DNA from: Marinomonas rhizomae
GTDB taxonomy: Bacteria > Pseudomonadota > Gammaproteobacteria > Pseudomonadales > Marinomonadaceae
DNA: 64,000 nucleotides
Direction of reading: 5' to 3'
Assembly: GCF_024397855.1 (NCBI RefSeq)
Contig: NZ_CP073343.1
Span: 248,001 to 312,000 of the forward strand
In this document: piece after piece, positions 42,625-51,758 of the stretch
Layout: each line of letters opens with the position of its first letter
Position numbering within the stretch: position 1 is the first letter of the stretch
The notes under the pieces: generated by a model
Databases searched by the model: none
Told to the model about the DNA's origin: nothing
The model's input: only the letters and a program-made list of their open reading frames with translations
Position numbers and translations under genes: made by a program

Positions 42625-43611
42625 ATGGCAAAGAACGTCGCTTTTTTATTGTTATCTTTTTTATGTCTCAGCTCGCCTCTTTATGCCGCGATGGATTTTG
42701 CGGTGTATCAAGACTTTATCCAGTGGGTGATTTCTCAGCAGGCCACCTTTCATCGTGAATTAGTGTCTTTAGTGCGTTCTATTAGTAAGGGCGGCAGTCC
42801 AGTTTTGTTGTGGGGATTAATCTCTACCAGCTTTTTTTACGGCGTGTTTCACGCAGCAGGGCCTGGGCATGGCAAGGCGGTGATTTCGGCGTATATGCTG
42901 GCGAGCAAAGCACCATTACGTCGCGGTGTTAGCTTGGCTTTTTTATGTGCTGGCGTTCAAGCAGTGATGGCGGTATTAGTCATTGTGGTGTTGAGCCAAG
43001 TATTTTCCTTGGCGGGAAAAGCCATGCAAATCAGTCGTTTCTTTGAAGTGGCGAGTTTTGCTGCGGTTGGTTTGATTGGTGTGTGGATTCTTGTGCGCTT
43101 ATTACGCGGCCAGTCTGGTTGTGGTCATGATCACTCGCAAGATCATTTAGAAGAGCACCATAACCATTCTCATGAGGGTCACACACATGAAGGTCATTCC
43201 CATGGAAGTCATGGTCACTCGCACAGCCACTCTCATGATCATACTTGCTGTGCACACCATGAAGACGAGGCAAAAACCGCCCGTCGGAGTATTTGGGCCA
43301 TGGTGGCTGCGGTTGGTATTCGTCCTTGTACTGGGGCCATTTTGGTTTTGTTATTTTCTTTGAGCACGGGTATTTTTGTTTGGGGCCTGGTGGCGACTTT
43401 TGCCATGGCGTTAGGCACAGCAATTACGGTTGCCTCTTTGGCGGGTGTCAGTGTGTTTGTGCGCGATACCGGCTTTGCGTTAAGCAGTGAGCATCGCGTT
43501 TGGCGACAACGAGTGTCGCGCGCATTTGGTTTTATTGCCGCTTTCGCTTTGATCATCATCAGTACTTCAATGATTTGGAGCTACTTAAGTAATGCAGGAA
43601 GGGCTTTCTAA
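42625..43611 (+). CDS. NicO/RcnA-type metal permease with histidine-rich loop
   Basis: 328 residues. An N-terminal hydrophobic segment ends near SPLYA and may be a signal. Six or seven membrane helices carry the NicO motif HAAGPGHGKAVISAY (helix 2-3) and GIRPCTGAILVLLFSLSTGI. Between them is a loop of about 50 residues dominated by His, Asp and Glu (HNHSHEGHTHEGHSHGSHGH) that should bind metal. Such proteins move nickel, cobalt or zinc. It is the first gene of the zur-znuC-znuB operon, one base overlapping zur (TAATG), and a Zur-like box precedes it, so zinc is the likely cargo. Confidence 0.85.
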   Translation: MAKNVAFLLLSFLCLSSPLYAAMDFAVYQDFIQWVISQQATFHRELVSLVRSISKGGSPVLLWGLISTSFFYGVFHAAGPGHGKAVISAYMLASKAPLRRGVSLAFLCAGVQAVMAVLVIVVLSQVFSLAGKAMQISRFFEVASFAAVGLIGVWILVRLLRGQSGCGHDHSQDHLEEHHNHSHEGHTHEGHSHGSHGHSHSHSHDHTCCAHHEDEAKTARRSIWAMVAAVGIRPCTGAILVLLFSLSTGIFVWGLVATFAMALGTAITVASLAGVSVFVRDTGFALSSEHRVWRQRVSRAFGFIAAFALIIISTSMIWSYLSNAGRAF

Positions 43612-44111
43612 TGAAACATGAAGACTCGCATCAGCACGTCCATCACAACCATAATGACTGTATTGAGAGTGCGTTGAGCACGGCGGAAGCGCTGTGTGTC
43701 CAGCAGGGGCAGCGACTAACGAAAGTACGCCGTCGCGCATTGGAATTAATCTGGGAAAGTCATCGACCGCTTGGTGCTTATCAGCTATTGGCGAAGTTGG
43801 CCGAAGAAGGGTTTAACTCTGCACCACCAACGGTTTATCGTGCATTGGATTTTCTTTTAGGCGCAGGCTTGATTCACAAAGTTGAATCGATGAACGCTTA
43901 CCTTGGTTGTGCCCATGCAGACAAAGCTCACAAAGGCTATTTCTTGATTTGCGACGAATGTCACAATGTTATGGAATTTGATTACCAAGATATTCATGCG
44001 GCGTTGGTTGAAAAGGCTGCGCATCAAGGTTTTGAGCTGCGAGCTGAAACCATTGAGTTAACGGGGTTGTGCGCGAAATGTAAGGAACAATCAGCAGGAG
44101 CAAGCGCGTGA
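43611..44111 (+). CDS. zur: Zinc uptake regulator
   Basis: 166 residues of the Fur family. A His-rich N-terminal tail ([16 protein letters not shown]) precedes the winged helix with [19 protein letters not shown]. The C-terminal dimer domain has two structural zinc pairs, CDECHNV and CAKC. Its position inside a znu operon and the Zur-like box upstream identify it as Zur over Fur or PerR. With zinc bound it should repress znuCB and the NicO gene. It shares one base with the gene before and four with znuC (GTGA), so the operon is tightly coupled. Confidence 0.93.
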   Translation: MKHEDSHQHVHHNHNDCIESALSTAEALCVQQGQRLTKVRRRALELIWESHRPLGAYQLLAKLAEEGFNSAPPTVYRALDFLLGAGLIHKVESMNAYLGCAHADKAHKGYFLICDECHNVMEFDYQDIHAALVEKAAHQGFELRAETIELTGLCAKCKEQSAGASA

Positions 44112-44884
44112 GTAAACGATTGGTTGCTTTTGACAAAATTGGTATAGCGTTTGATGGCCGAGTGTTGCTCGAAAACATAGATATGACGATCAGCGAAGGG
44201 GAAATTGTCACCCTGATTGGCCCAAACGGTAGCGGTAAAAGTACGCTGATTCGTACCCTGTTAGGCTTGCAAGAAGCCACGTCAGGCGAAGTGGTAAGAC
44301 ACAAAACCTTGCGTATCGGTTATATGCCGCAAAAGCTGCATATCGATCCGACCCTGCCATTAACGGTAAAGCATTTCTTGGCCTTGGTGCGTGGTGTCGA
44401 TAAGCAACAGATTCTTCCAACACTCGAAAAACTTGGCATTGGTCATTTGCTCCAATCCCAAGTACATGTGTTGTCTGGTGGCGAAACGCAGCGCGTATTA
44501 TTGGCTCGCGCTTTGTTGAATCGACCGAATTTATTGGTACTTGATGAGCCTGTTCAAGGCGTGGATGTGAATGGGCAAGTGGAACTTTATAACCTGATTG
44601 AAGGCATTCGTAATGAGCTAAATTGCGGTGTTTTGATGGTGTCCCATGATTTGCATTTGGTGATGGCGAAAACCGATACTGTGGTCTGTATTAATCAGCA
44701 TGTGTGCTGTTCAGGTAGTCCGCAACACGTTACAGGTCATCCAGCCTATCAAGCTTTGTTTGGCGTACCAGGAGCAGACGAATCCATCGCGATTTATGCC
44801 CATCAGCATGATCATGTGCATGATGAACACGGTAGTATTTTGTCGGACGATGGCGATGCCCATGCCCTTTGTAAACATCATTAA
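44108..44884 (+). CDS. znuC: Zinc ABC transporter ATPase
   Basis: 258 residues. Walker [10 protein letters not shown] (residues 36-44), the signature [15 protein letters not shown], Walker [13 protein letters not shown] and the switch histidine in VSHDLH are all present. The C-terminus is His- and Asp-rich ([11 protein letters not shown]), unusual for an ATPase and likely to sense or buffer zinc. Starts with GTG at 44108, overlapping the zur stop. It powers the high-affinity zinc importer ZnuABC. No znuA (binding protein) is in the window. Confidence 0.93.
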   Translation: MSKRLVAFDKIGIAFDGRVLLENIDMTISEGEIVTLIGPNGSGKSTLIRTLLGLQEATSGEVVRHKTLRIGYMPQKLHIDPTLPLTVKHFLALVRGVDKQQILPTLEKLGIGHLLQSQVHVLSGGETQRVLLARALLNRPNLLVLDEPVQGVDVNGQVELYNLIEGIRNELNCGVLMVSHDLHLVMAKTDTVVCINQHVCCSGSPQHVTGHPAYQALFGVPGADESIAIYAHQHDHVHDEHGSILSDDGDAHALCKHH

Positions 44885-44922
44885 TCACACCTAAGTTAGC
44901 CGATATTGGAGTTTGTTAAACC

Positions 44923-45714
44923 ATGTTAGATCTTTTACTGAGAGCCTTGTTTGGTGGGTTAGGTGTGGCGGCGGTCGCTGGGCCGCTAGGGGCCTTTGTT
45001 GTGTGGCGACGCATGGCGTATTTTGGTGATACCTTGGCGCATTCTGCCTTGTTAGGCGTGGCGTTAGGCTTTTTATTCGACATCAACTTGAATCTTGCCA
45101 TTATTGTGTTGTGTGTGGGTTTGGCCTTGGTGCTGGTGACGTTGCAGAAGAAGCACATTATTGCCACGGATACTTTGTTGGGGATTTTGGCGCATTCCGC
45201 TTTGTCGCTTGGTCTAGTGGCGGTGAGTTTCCTCGATAACATTCGCATCGATTTGATGGCGTATTTATTTGGTGATTTGCTGGCGATTAACCAAGCCGAT
45301 GTGTATTGGATTTATGGCGGTGGTCTGGCGGTTATCGCGCTATTGGTGACTTTCTGGAAGCCATTGCTCGCCGTTACCGTAAACGAAGAATTGGCAAAAG
45401 TAGAAGGTTATCCGGTAGAGGCGATTCGTTTATTGCTGATGTTGCTGGTGGCTTTGGTGATTGCCGTGGCGATGAAAATTGTCGGTGTGTTGCTGATTAC
45501 CTCTTTGATGATCATTCCCGCAGCAACCGCACGGAAGCTGTCGAAGACGCCGATTCAAATGGCGTCGTTCGCTAGCTTGATTGGTTGTCTGTCTGTCTGT
45601 GGCGGTTTGTGGGCATCTTACCGCTGGGATACACCAACTGGGCCAAGTGTCGTTGTCTGTGCCGCTTTGTTGTTTTTGATCGCTTATACCTTGCCGTTTA
45701 AGCGTTTGCGTTAG
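44923..45714 (+). CDS. znuB: Zinc ABC transporter permease
   Basis: 263 residues with about eight membrane helices of the metal-type ABC-3 permease family. AAVAGPLGAFVVWRRMAYFGD at the N-terminus and the EELAKVEGYPVEAIRLLLM coupling segment are characteristic. It forms the inner-membrane channel of ZnuABC. It follows znuC by 38 bases, and a strong terminator (45741-45773) ends the operon. Confidence 0.93.
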   Translation: MLDLLLRALFGGLGVAAVAGPLGAFVVWRRMAYFGDTLAHSALLGVALGFLFDINLNLAIIVLCVGLALVLVTLQKKHIIATDTLLGILAHSALSLGLVAVSFLDNIRIDLMAYLFGDLLAINQADVYWIYGGGLAVIALLVTFWKPLLAVTVNEELAKVEGYPVEAIRLLLMLLVALVIAVAMKIVGVLLITSLMIIPAATARKLSKTPIQMASFASLIGCLSVCGGLWASYRWDTPTGPSVVVCAALLFLIAYTLPFKRLR

Positions 45715-45740
45715 CAACGTTTTCAATTATTTATTGAATG

Positions 45741-45773
45741 AAGCCGTTTTGGGAAAACAAAGCGGCTTTTTTT
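45741..45773 (+). terminator. Rho-independent terminator of the zinc operon
   Basis: AAGCCGTTTTG (45741-45751) pairs with CAAAGCGGCTT (45758-45768) with one G-U pair and a GGAAAA loop, then a run of seven T residues. Confidence 0.88.
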
Positions 45774-45872
45774 ATGGTAATTATGTGTACAAGGTTGTAA
45801 GAAATAGGCTGCTTTCAACGTCTAAAGTAGAGAAATCGACAGATCGACATTATTTATAAAAAGAGGTTCTTC

Positions 45873-47501
45873 ATGCTAGGTTTTAAGAGTATTCGAGGTC
45901 GTTTAAGGACGAGTTATTCAATCTTGCTGGTAATGTTGGTGCTGGTGATGGTGTTGGCTGCTTCTCGTTTCCAGCTGCTATCGCACAATATTCGCGGTAT
46001 TGTTGATGAAAATGCGGCTTTAGTGGAGCTAACTGGCAAATTGAATGTAAATGCCGAAAGTTTAGCTAGCCGTTTACTAATGTTATTTGTGTTAGAAGAG
46101 CGCGATGCGCGAGTGGCCATTTACAAAGAGATTGATGAGCGTAATAAGCGTTTAGATGACAGCCTAGAAAAAATGGCGATTCTGGTGCAGACAGAAAAAG
46201 ACCAATTAATCGTTACTGGCCTACAAACTCAGCGTAAAGTATACCAGGCTGCACTTCAGTCTACGGTTGAAGCATTAGAATTTGGTGAACTTGAAGATGC
46301 CAAAGCATTGATGGCAGGGCCGACTCGTAATGAATTACAGACGTTTTTAACGCAGGTTCAGGCGTTGGCTGAGCGGGAATTGGAGGCAATGCAAACTCGT
46401 CAGCAAGAGGCGCTGTCTGAGTCAGATTTAGCTATTTGGTTGATATTTGGCGTGGGAGCTTTTGCAATTTTTATTGGTGTTGTGATGTCAGTACTGATTA
46501 CTCGTAGCATTGTGAACCCGCTGAATTACGTTATGGCATTGCTAGATAGGTTTGCACGAGGTGATCTTTCTCAAGCAATTTCAGCAGATCAAAAAGGCGA
46601 AATAGGCCAGCTCTTGGATAGTGTAAAACGTATGCGAGTGAGTCTAGCAAGTGTGATTGATAAAATTGATAAAAGTGCTAAAACCGTAGTGGGTGTCGTC
46701 CGTGAAATACACGTCAGTGTGGCGGACGTGCAGCAGGGCTCTAATACACAAGCTGCAATGGCAAATGATATTCAAGCGTCAGTGAGTGAACTATCAAATG
46801 CAGCTCATATAATGGCCGACCATGTGAGTGTGTCTCGTAATCAAGCGGAAGCAGCTCATGATCTTGCAAAACATGGTAAACAGGTCATTACTTCAGCCGC
46901 TACTGATATCACAGCGGTCGCATCTTATATTGAAGAAACGTCACATGCTGTTGCGAAATTGAATCAAAGTGCCAGTACGGTTACTGACTTCGTAAACAGT
47001 ATTCGTAACATTGCGGAACAGACCAATCTACTCGCCTTGAATGCTTCTATTGAAGCCGCCAGAGCGGGAGAAAGTGGTCGAGGTTTTGCTGTTGTGGCTG
47101 ACGAGGTACGGAATTTGGCAACCAATACGGCCGAAGTGACGGCGTCTATTGATACCGTGATTACAACAATTGGTAGTTTATCTGTACAGATCTCGGATGA
47201 AATGGGAGTGGGGCAAGAAAAAATGCGCCAAGGCGTTGCTCAAATCGAAGATGTTATCGCCCCTCTGAGCCAGCTAGAGAAAGATTCGGCCAAGTCATTG
47301 GAAAGTCTGGACGGTTTGTCTCAATTGGCTCAACAGCAGGCTATAGAGGCCAATGAGATTGCTGAGCATATAACACGGATTGTCGAAGTGACGGCGAGTA
47401 ATGAACAAACATCGAAGCGTTTGAGCAAACTGACGGACACCTTGTCTGGAGCAGCAGACCAAACGGACGAAGCAACATCGACTTTTACCTTACCTCAGTA
47501 A
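45873..47501 (+). CDS. Methyl-accepting chemotaxis protein with four-helix-bundle sensor
   Basis: 542 residues. One membrane helix (about 13-33), a helical periplasmic sensor (about 35-185) of the 4HB_MCP type, a second helix (about 188-212, [20 protein letters not shown]), a HAMP linker, and the signalling domain with [20 protein letters not shown] and [15 protein letters not shown]. Methylatable Glu/Gln heptads flank the tip. Sensor ligand unknown. AGAGG precedes the ATG. It sits between the zinc operon and the convergent DoxX/bufferin operon, with a terminator at 47542-47573. Confidence 0.9.
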   Translation: MLGFKSIRGRLRTSYSILLVMLVLVMVLAASRFQLLSHNIRGIVDENAALVELTGKLNVNAESLASRLLMLFVLEERDARVAIYKEIDERNKRLDDSLEKMAILVQTEKDQLIVTGLQTQRKVYQAALQSTVEALEFGELEDAKALMAGPTRNELQTFLTQVQALAERELEAMQTRQQEALSESDLAIWLIFGVGAFAIFIGVVMSVLITRSIVNPLNYVMALLDRFARGDLSQAISADQKGEIGQLLDSVKRMRVSLASVIDKIDKSAKTVVGVVREIHVSVADVQQGSNTQAAMANDIQASVSELSNAAHIMADHVSVSRNQAEAAHDLAKHGKQVITSAATDITAVASYIEETSHAVAKLNQSASTVTDFVNSIRNIAEQTNLLALNASIEAARAGESGRGFAVVADEVRNLATNTAEVTASIDTVITTIGSLSVQISDEMGVGQEKMRQGVAQIEDVIAPLSQLEKDSAKSLESLDGLSQLAQQQAIEANEIAEHITRIVEVTASNEQTSKRLSKLTDTLSGAADQTDEATSTFTLPQ

Positions 47502-47541
47502 CGTATTGCGTAGATAAAGAGGGTGTTTTTTGGATGATAAG

Positions 47542-47573
47542 AAGCCACTTTTGGGAACTAAAGTGGCTTTTTT
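47542..47573. terminator. Bidirectional terminator between chemoreceptor and DoxX gene
   Basis: AAGCCACTTT (47542-47551) and AAAGTGGCTT (47560-47569) with an 8-base loop, then TTTTT. It ends the chemoreceptor transcript and, on the other strand, the bufferin operon. Confidence 0.8.
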
Positions 47574-47576
47574 ACG

Positions 47577-48062
47577 TTAGAGTGAATTAGAGTGTTTTCT
47601 GAAAAACAAGTGATCAAGCGATAGGTTGCCCGCCCCTTTGTACATAAGCAGCATTGCAATAGCCAACCAAGTGGCGTGGGTTGGGTACGCATCAGGATAC
47701 ACAAAAATCTGAATGACCAATGTCATACAAGCTAACGCAAAGGCCGCTAGGCGAGTAAATAGACCCGTTAGGATGAGGATGGGTAAAAAGTGTTCAGCCA
47801 AGGCTGCAAGAATCGCCGCAATAGCTGGAGGTAAAAGAGGTAAATTGTATTCGTATTCAAAAAGAAAGACAGCGGATTCTGTTAGGTGTGGCCAGCCTAA
47901 CTGCATTTTCATGGCAATAATATCCAGTGAAAAGCCTTCTATTTTTGTTTGCCCTGATTTCCAAAAGACGGCAGCAATGGCAAATCGAGCAATAAATAGA
48001 ATTATGGATTCTGGTATTTTTTTAAACACACTTTCGCTTTTATTCACTAAAAAGGACACCAT
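47577..48062 (-). CDS. DoxX-family membrane protein of the bufferin operon
   Basis: 161 residues, four membrane helices, the DoxX pattern with FIARFAIAAVFWKSGQTKIEGF at the start and HFLPILILTGLFTRLAA in the middle. DoxX proteins act as small membrane redox or quinone-linked components in various pathways. It is the last gene of the DUF2282-MNIO-DUF2063 operon, 27 bases after bufC, and homologous loci often carry a DoxX gene there. It may support redox steps or export of the mature peptide; that is inference. Confidence 0.85.
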   Translation of the reverse strand: MVSFLVNKSESVFKKIPESIILFIARFAIAAVFWKSGQTKIEGFSLDIIAMKMQLGWPHLTESAVFLFEYEYNLPLLPPAIAAILAALAEHFLPILILTGLFTRLAAFALACMTLVIQIFVYPDAYPTHATWLAIAMLLMYKGAGNLSLDHLFFRKHSNSL

Positions 48063-48089
48063 CTTCCACCTTCCTGTTTTATAAGTTGA

Positions 48090-48845
48090 TTACACCGTTA
48101 TTTCGGTGATTTTAATGAGTAACTTCCACTCAATGAGTTTTGCAAGTGTGCTGCCTAGGTCGAAAGATTCGGAGTGAGGCACCGCATTTTCAAGTGTTTT
48201 ATGTTGTAATAACGCATGGAGAAAATATTTTTCATCTTCGCTGATAATATAAAAAAACCCATAAAGATCAGATTTTGAAAGAAGTAAGTGCTCAGTTTTA
48301 TTTATAGAGATACTACTCATGGATACTCGAGTATCTATTTGGTGAGCTTGGTAAAGCGAGCCAATGGCGAAACTAGACGTCATCAATTGGCAGTTTGGCG
48401 ACAAACCTAATACTAAATTGCTTGGGTCTGTTGTTGCTGCAAAAGCAGCAGAAACATCATGATGTTCAAGTGTGTTGTATTCAGGCGCATTGGTGAGTAA
48501 CAGCAAGTTCCTTTCTAACGCTGAAAGGTCGGCTAAATATGGCAGACTTTGTGTTGGTTCGAAATGCCGTATAAATTCAGGAAAATCGTCGCCATATTCA
48601 CTGATAATCGGGCTTTTGGGTGGGTTGTGAGTAATGAACTCTCTTGTCATGGCACGAAAGAAATTTTCCCCAACTAGCATTTGGGTAACAGGAAAAATGT
48701 CGGCGAGAGCATCGATTAATGACACATACATATTATTTCGATAGACATTTAAGCGAACGTTCCTTTCTTCCTCTGAACTTGCCTTTATCTCAGCATAGAA
48801 AGCCTTGTCTTCACTGAATAAAGTTTCTTTAAACTGTGTGTTCAT
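48090..48845 (-). CDS. bufC: DUF2063 partner protein of the MNIO enzyme
   Basis: 251 residues. The N-terminal half has the DUF2063 pattern: RLNVYRNNMYVSLIDALADIFPV and RAMTREFITHNPPKSPIISEYG, then FPEFI. The C-terminal half is less conserved. Proteins of this group bind the precursor peptide and the MNIO enzyme during peptide maturation. The start overlaps the end of the MNIO gene by 17 bases, typical translational coupling for the pair. The gene symbol follows the published bufferin nomenclature for related loci and is applied here by inference. Confidence 0.85.
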   Translation of the reverse strand: MNTQFKETLFSEDKAFYAEIKASSEEERNVRLNVYRNNMYVSLIDALADIFPVTQMLVGENFFRAMTREFITHNPPKSPIISEYGDDFPEFIRHFEPTQSLPYLADLSALERNLLLLTNAPEYNTLEHHDVSAAFAATTDPSNLVLGLSPNCQLMTSSFAIGSLYQAHQIDTRVSMSSISINKTEHLLLSKSDLYGFFYIISEDEKYFLHALLQHKTLENAVPHSESFDLGSTLAKLIEWKLLIKITEITV

Positions 48846-49731
48846 GGTCGTATTCCTGACGGATATGAGTGCGTATTCTATTTGCGTGATTCGCTTCCAT
48901 TATCAAATCCTCGATCTGCGGTAAATTTCCATCGCGCTCAATTAACGTTGGGCAATCGCCCATACGGCTTAGTATGTGTTGATATAAGTGCCAAACATCA
49001 CGGGATACGGGCTCATCATGACTGTCTATTTTTAATGGTGTGATTGGATTTTGGTCGATGGTATGACCCGCAAGGTGAATTTGCTGTACCGCATTTGTGG
49101 GAAAGCTATCTAGATATTGGTATGGATCAGTTTGATGATTAAAACATGATACTTCTACGTTATTCACATCGAGCAATAAACCGCAGCCAGTGAGTTTTGC
49201 CATAGCCGTAATAAAGTCTATTTCGCTGCGATCACTGCGTTCGAACTCGAAATAGGTTGACGGGTTTTCAATGAGTATCTGACGTTTTAGTATGCTTTGT
49301 AATTGATCAATATGATCACACACACGTTGTAATGTAGCAGCATTATACGCCACGGGCAGTAGGTCATTTAAAAATGCGTTATCGTGGGTTGACCACGCTA
49401 GATGCTCTGAAAAAACTTCAGGTTGTGTCTCGTCTAGTAATAGAGCAACGCGTTTTAGATGTTCTTTATCTAATGAGTGCTCACTACCGATGGACAGGCC
49501 AACACCATGAACAGTAATGGGGTAGTGCTCTCTTATTTTGTGCAAGTAGTGCCGAGCAGGGCCGCCTTTGCTCAAATAATTTTCTGCGTGAATTTCAAAA
49601 AATCCCACATTGGGTAATTCGGTTAAGATGGTTTGATAGTAAGCTGATTTTAAGCTTACACCTGTGTGCAAATCGAAGCTTGAAGGCACATGGCCTTCAG
49701 CTTGCGAAATGTTTTGGCCTGAATATGACAT
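48829..49731 (-). CDS. bufB: MNIO-family (DUF692) multinuclear iron RiPP-modifying oxidase
   Basis: 300 residues from the ATG at 49731, 17 bases after the precursor stop; longer readings would overlap the precursor gene. Family blocks are intact: FFEIHAENYL, VHGVGLSIGS, FSEHLAWS, LIENPSTYFEFE, LLLDVNNVEV, IHLAGH, DSHDEPVSRDVWHLY and LIERDGNLP. The His, Glu and Asp residues of these blocks build the iron site. MNIO enzymes oxidise cysteine side chains of a precursor peptide, for example to 5-thiooxazoles. Position between bufA and bufC fixes its likely substrate as the DUF2282 peptide. Confidence 0.92.
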   Translation of the reverse strand: MSYSGQNISQAEGHVPSSFDLHTGVSLKSAYYQTILTELPNVGFFEIHAENYLSKGGPARHYLHKIREHYPITVHGVGLSIGSEHSLDKEHLKRVALLLDETQPEVFSEHLAWSTHDNAFLNDLLPVAYNAATLQRVCDHIDQLQSILKRQILIENPSTYFEFERSDRSEIDFITAMAKLTGCGLLLDVNNVEVSCFNHQTDPYQYLDSFPTNAVQQIHLAGHTIDQNPITPLKIDSHDEPVSRDVWHLYQHILSRMGDCPTLIERDGNLPQIEDLIMEANHANRIRTHIRQEYDHEHTV

Positions 49732-49748
49732 GTTATTAAAAGTCTTTC

Positions 49749-50024
49749 TTAGAAGGCTTTTAATTGGCCGTGGCCTGTTGGGGAGGTTGTAGACTCCATA
49801 TCTATGCAAGTGCCAGCAGGGACTAGTTTCCACGCATTTGATTGGTAGTCAGTTTTAGAAGTGCCTGCGCAAGAAGTGCCTGGGCCTGCAGCACAATCAT
49901 TTTGACCAGCAAGTGCAACGCCATAGCATTTTTCTTTACTTGCGGCTTCTGCTGGTACAGCAACGGCTGAAAGGGCAATCGCAGTACCAAGTGCAAGAGA
50001 TAAAGACGCTTTAGTATTTTTCAT
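49749..50024 (-). CDS. bufA: Bufferin-type (DUF2282) RiPP precursor peptide
   Basis: 91 residues. A Sec signal peptide ([20 protein letters not shown], cleavage after about residue 27) precedes a short mature part with four cysteines (Cys33, 44, 52, 73): [26 protein letters not shown] and AGTCIDM. This is the DUF2282 pattern of bufferin-1 precursors, whose cysteines are oxidised by the MNIO enzyme and then bind copper in the periplasm. The role here is inferred from motif and operon. A strong ECF-type promoter lies about 60 bases upstream. Confidence 0.92.
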   Translation of the reverse strand: MKNTKASLSLALGTAIALSAVAVPAEAASKEKCYGVALAGQNDCAAGPGTSCAGTSKTDYQSNAWKLVPAGTCIDMESTTSPTGHGQLKAF

Positions 50025-50085
50025 GGGTAATCCTTATGCAATATAAAATAGAAAGACAGATAAAATCTGTTAGTTACCCTTGTCT

Positions 50086-50111
50086 GACGTTAGAAGTTTA
50101 AACTTTATTAC
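50086..50111 (-). promoter_or_regulatory. ECF-type promoter of the bufferin operon
   Basis: On the minus strand GTAATA (50111-50106) and CGTC (50089-50086) are separated by 16 bases, the same elements and spacing as at 50986-51011 upstream of the sigma gene. Transcription would start near 50080 and give a leader of about 55 bases to bufA. Confidence 0.65.
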
Positions 50112-50120
50112 ACAAAAAAA

Positions 50121-50327
50121 TTATTTTTTATCTGATTGTTTTTTATTTGATGGTTTTTTTTGTGTATAAGATCGAGATAACTCACGGATTGCTTCCATTT
50201 GTTTACCAAATTGACGACACGGTCCACAGATCGCCGTATGCATGGCCAAGTTTATCTTTTCTTTGGCGGATAAAGGGCGATCCAGTTTCTCAGAGAGCAT
50301 CTGAGTCGCTTGTTTGCATTTAATCAT
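50121..50327 (-). CDS. Small zinc-binding anti-sigma factor
   Basis: 68 residues, soluble, with the zf-HC2 pattern MHTAICGPCRQFGKQM (His and two Cys, about residues 29-36) and an N-terminal cysteine (Cys4), like ZAS-type anti-sigma proteins. It starts directly after the sigma gene stop (TAA then ATG), so the two are translated together. It should bind and hold the ECF sigma factor until a metal or redox signal releases it. A Lys-rich tail ends the protein. Confidence 0.82.
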   Translation of the reverse strand: MIKCKQATQMLSEKLDRPLSAKEKINLAMHTAICGPCRQFGKQMEAIRELSRSYTQKKPSNKKQSDKK

Positions 50328-50957
50328 TTACGACATCTCCTTTTGAAACCAGTGGTCTTCTAGACATTCTCGTAAGCGGAGCCGAGCGCGATACAAGGTG
50401 ACGTTTAGGCTGCTAACGGTTACTTCTTCGTTATGGCAGATTTCAGGTGTGTCCATTTCGAGAAATTCGCGCATCATAAATAATCGGCCGTACTTGGCTG
50501 GTAGCGCGTCCAAACAAGCATCGAAGATTCGCCAGAAGTGCTCGTTTTCAACACCATGTTCTGGTTGGTCCCATTTTTTGGGCCGCTCATCTTTTTGCCA
50601 ATGCCCATTTTCCTCGAACAAGTGTTCTATTAACGCATCGCCATTTAGGTTAGGCCCGTCTTCAAGCTGACTGGCTGCCGTGTGGCGTTTTTCCTTACGC
50701 AACAAATCGATAATTTTGTTCTTTAAAATGGAAAACACCCAAGTCTTAAACGCGGCTTGTCGCGCAAAACGATCAATATTTTGATACGCAGAGATCATCG
50801 CTTCTTGTACTGCGTCTTCGGCAATCTGATTGTCTCGAACTTGAAGCCTTGCGAACTTCAGCATCTGTGTACGTAAATCTTCAATAAAAACAGTATCCTG
50901 AAAGATATTTACTGCTGCTGAAGAATCTATTTCAACAGAAACATTCGCATTAGTCAT
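50328..50957 (-). CDS. ECF RNA polymerase sigma factor
   Basis: 209 residues with region 2 (ARLQVRDNQIAEDAVQEAMISAYQNIDRF and FKTWVFSILKNKIID) and region 4 (ALPAKYGRLFMMREFLEMDTPEI, then VSSLNVTLYRARLRLRECL). There is a fairly long linker between them. It is the first gene of the sigma/anti-sigma pair; an ECF-type promoter lies just upstream (50986-51011) and a matching one precedes bufA, so it should activate itself and the bufferin operon. Sigma factors next to DUF2282/MNIO genes are known to respond to copper in other bacteria. Confidence 0.93.
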   Translation of the reverse strand: MTNANVSVEIDSSAAVNIFQDTVFIEDLRTQMLKFARLQVRDNQIAEDAVQEAMISAYQNIDRFARQAAFKTWVFSILKNKIIDLLRKEKRHTAASQLEDGPNLNGDALIEHLFEENGHWQKDERPKKWDQPEHGVENEHFWRIFDACLDALPAKYGRLFMMREFLEMDTPEICHNEEVTVSSLNVTLYRARLRLRECLEDHWFQKEMS

Positions 50958-50985
50958 TTAAGCCTCGGAGTGTGTGTGGTCATTA

Positions 50986-51011
50986 GACGATCTTGGTCTG
51001 GCTTTTATTAC
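50986..51011 (-). promoter_or_regulatory. ECF-type autoregulatory promoter of the sigma gene
   Basis: On the minus strand GTAATA (51011-51006), 16 bases, CGTC (50989-50986). Same layout as the bufA promoter. Transcription would start about 20 bases before the sigma start codon. Confidence 0.6.
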
Positions 51012-51034
51012 TATTTTAACCGTAATTTTTCTAT

Positions 51035-51592
51035 CTATCGGCTTATTTCGGATTCAGCTTTTGCTTCAGCCAAGTACTCGTCTTTCAATTTAACGTAATT
51101 AAGTCCGGCATATTGAAAGTATTCGATTTCTTTGGCGTTAAGTGGACGGATTTGCTTAACAGGGGAGCCCATGTACATAAAACCGGTTTCTAAACGCTTA
51201 CCTGGTGGCACCAAAGAGCCAGCGCCTATGATAACTTCATCTTCAATCACTGCGCCATCAAGGATGGTGGTTCCCATGCCCACTAAGACTCGGCTGCCAA
51301 TGGTACAACCGTGCAACATCGCCATGTGACCCACTGTCACATCGTCGCCAATTTCCAAAGGGTGGCCTTCAGGTTTGTAGGTACTGGCATGAGTAATGTG
51401 CAAGCAGGAGTTATCTTGAATGCTGGTGCGAGCACCAATACGAATGCGATGCATGTCGCCACGGATCGCCACCAAAGGCCAAACCGAGCTGTCTTCGCCA
51501 ATGGTGACATCGCCAATGATCACTGCATTGTCATCGACCCATACACGGTCGCCTAGTTGTGGTGTTTTGCCACGGAAAGATTTCATCACCAT
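51035..51592 (-). CDS. Gamma-carbonic-anhydrase-like acetyltransferase-fold protein (YrdA type)
   Basis: 185 residues of left-handed beta-helix made of hexapeptide repeats (VIIGDVTIGEDSSVWPLVAIRGD, then IQDNSCLHI). The zinc histidines expected for the family appear in CLHITHAS (about residue 70) and GHMAMLHGC (about 90-95). YrdA/CaiE-type proteins are annotated as carbonic anhydrases or transferases, with the in vivo role rarely known. It is divergent from prlC with about 165 bases between. Confidence 0.87.
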   Translation of the reverse strand: MVMKSFRGKTPQLGDRVWVDDNAVIIGDVTIGEDSSVWPLVAIRGDMHRIRIGARTSIQDNSCLHITHASTYKPEGHPLEIGDDVTVGHMAMLHGCTIGSRVLVGMGTTILDGAVIEDEVIIGAGSLVPPGKRLETGFMYMGSPVKQIRPLNAKEIEYFQYAGLNYVKLKDEYLAEAKAESEISR

Positions 51593-51758
51593 ATACTGCT
51601 CTCTTACAGGATTTGATTAATAGAAAGTGTTAATAAATGAAGGAACTATTAACACAATAGCGTTTTATGCATTGAAAAAGTGTTAAGACAACCTATCTTA
51701 TTAAGCATAGTATTGACCAATGCATTACAGCGTTCAATTTTTAAAAGGATATCATGAT

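Noticed and set aside
43031..43423. Long open frame opposite the NicO gene
   Set aside because: It mirrors the His-rich coding sequence on the other strand and has no ribosome binding site or family match; the NicO gene explains the DNA.
49732..49833. Longer N-terminus for the MNIO enzyme
   Set aside because: It would overlap the precursor gene; the ATG at 49731 fits operon spacing and family length.
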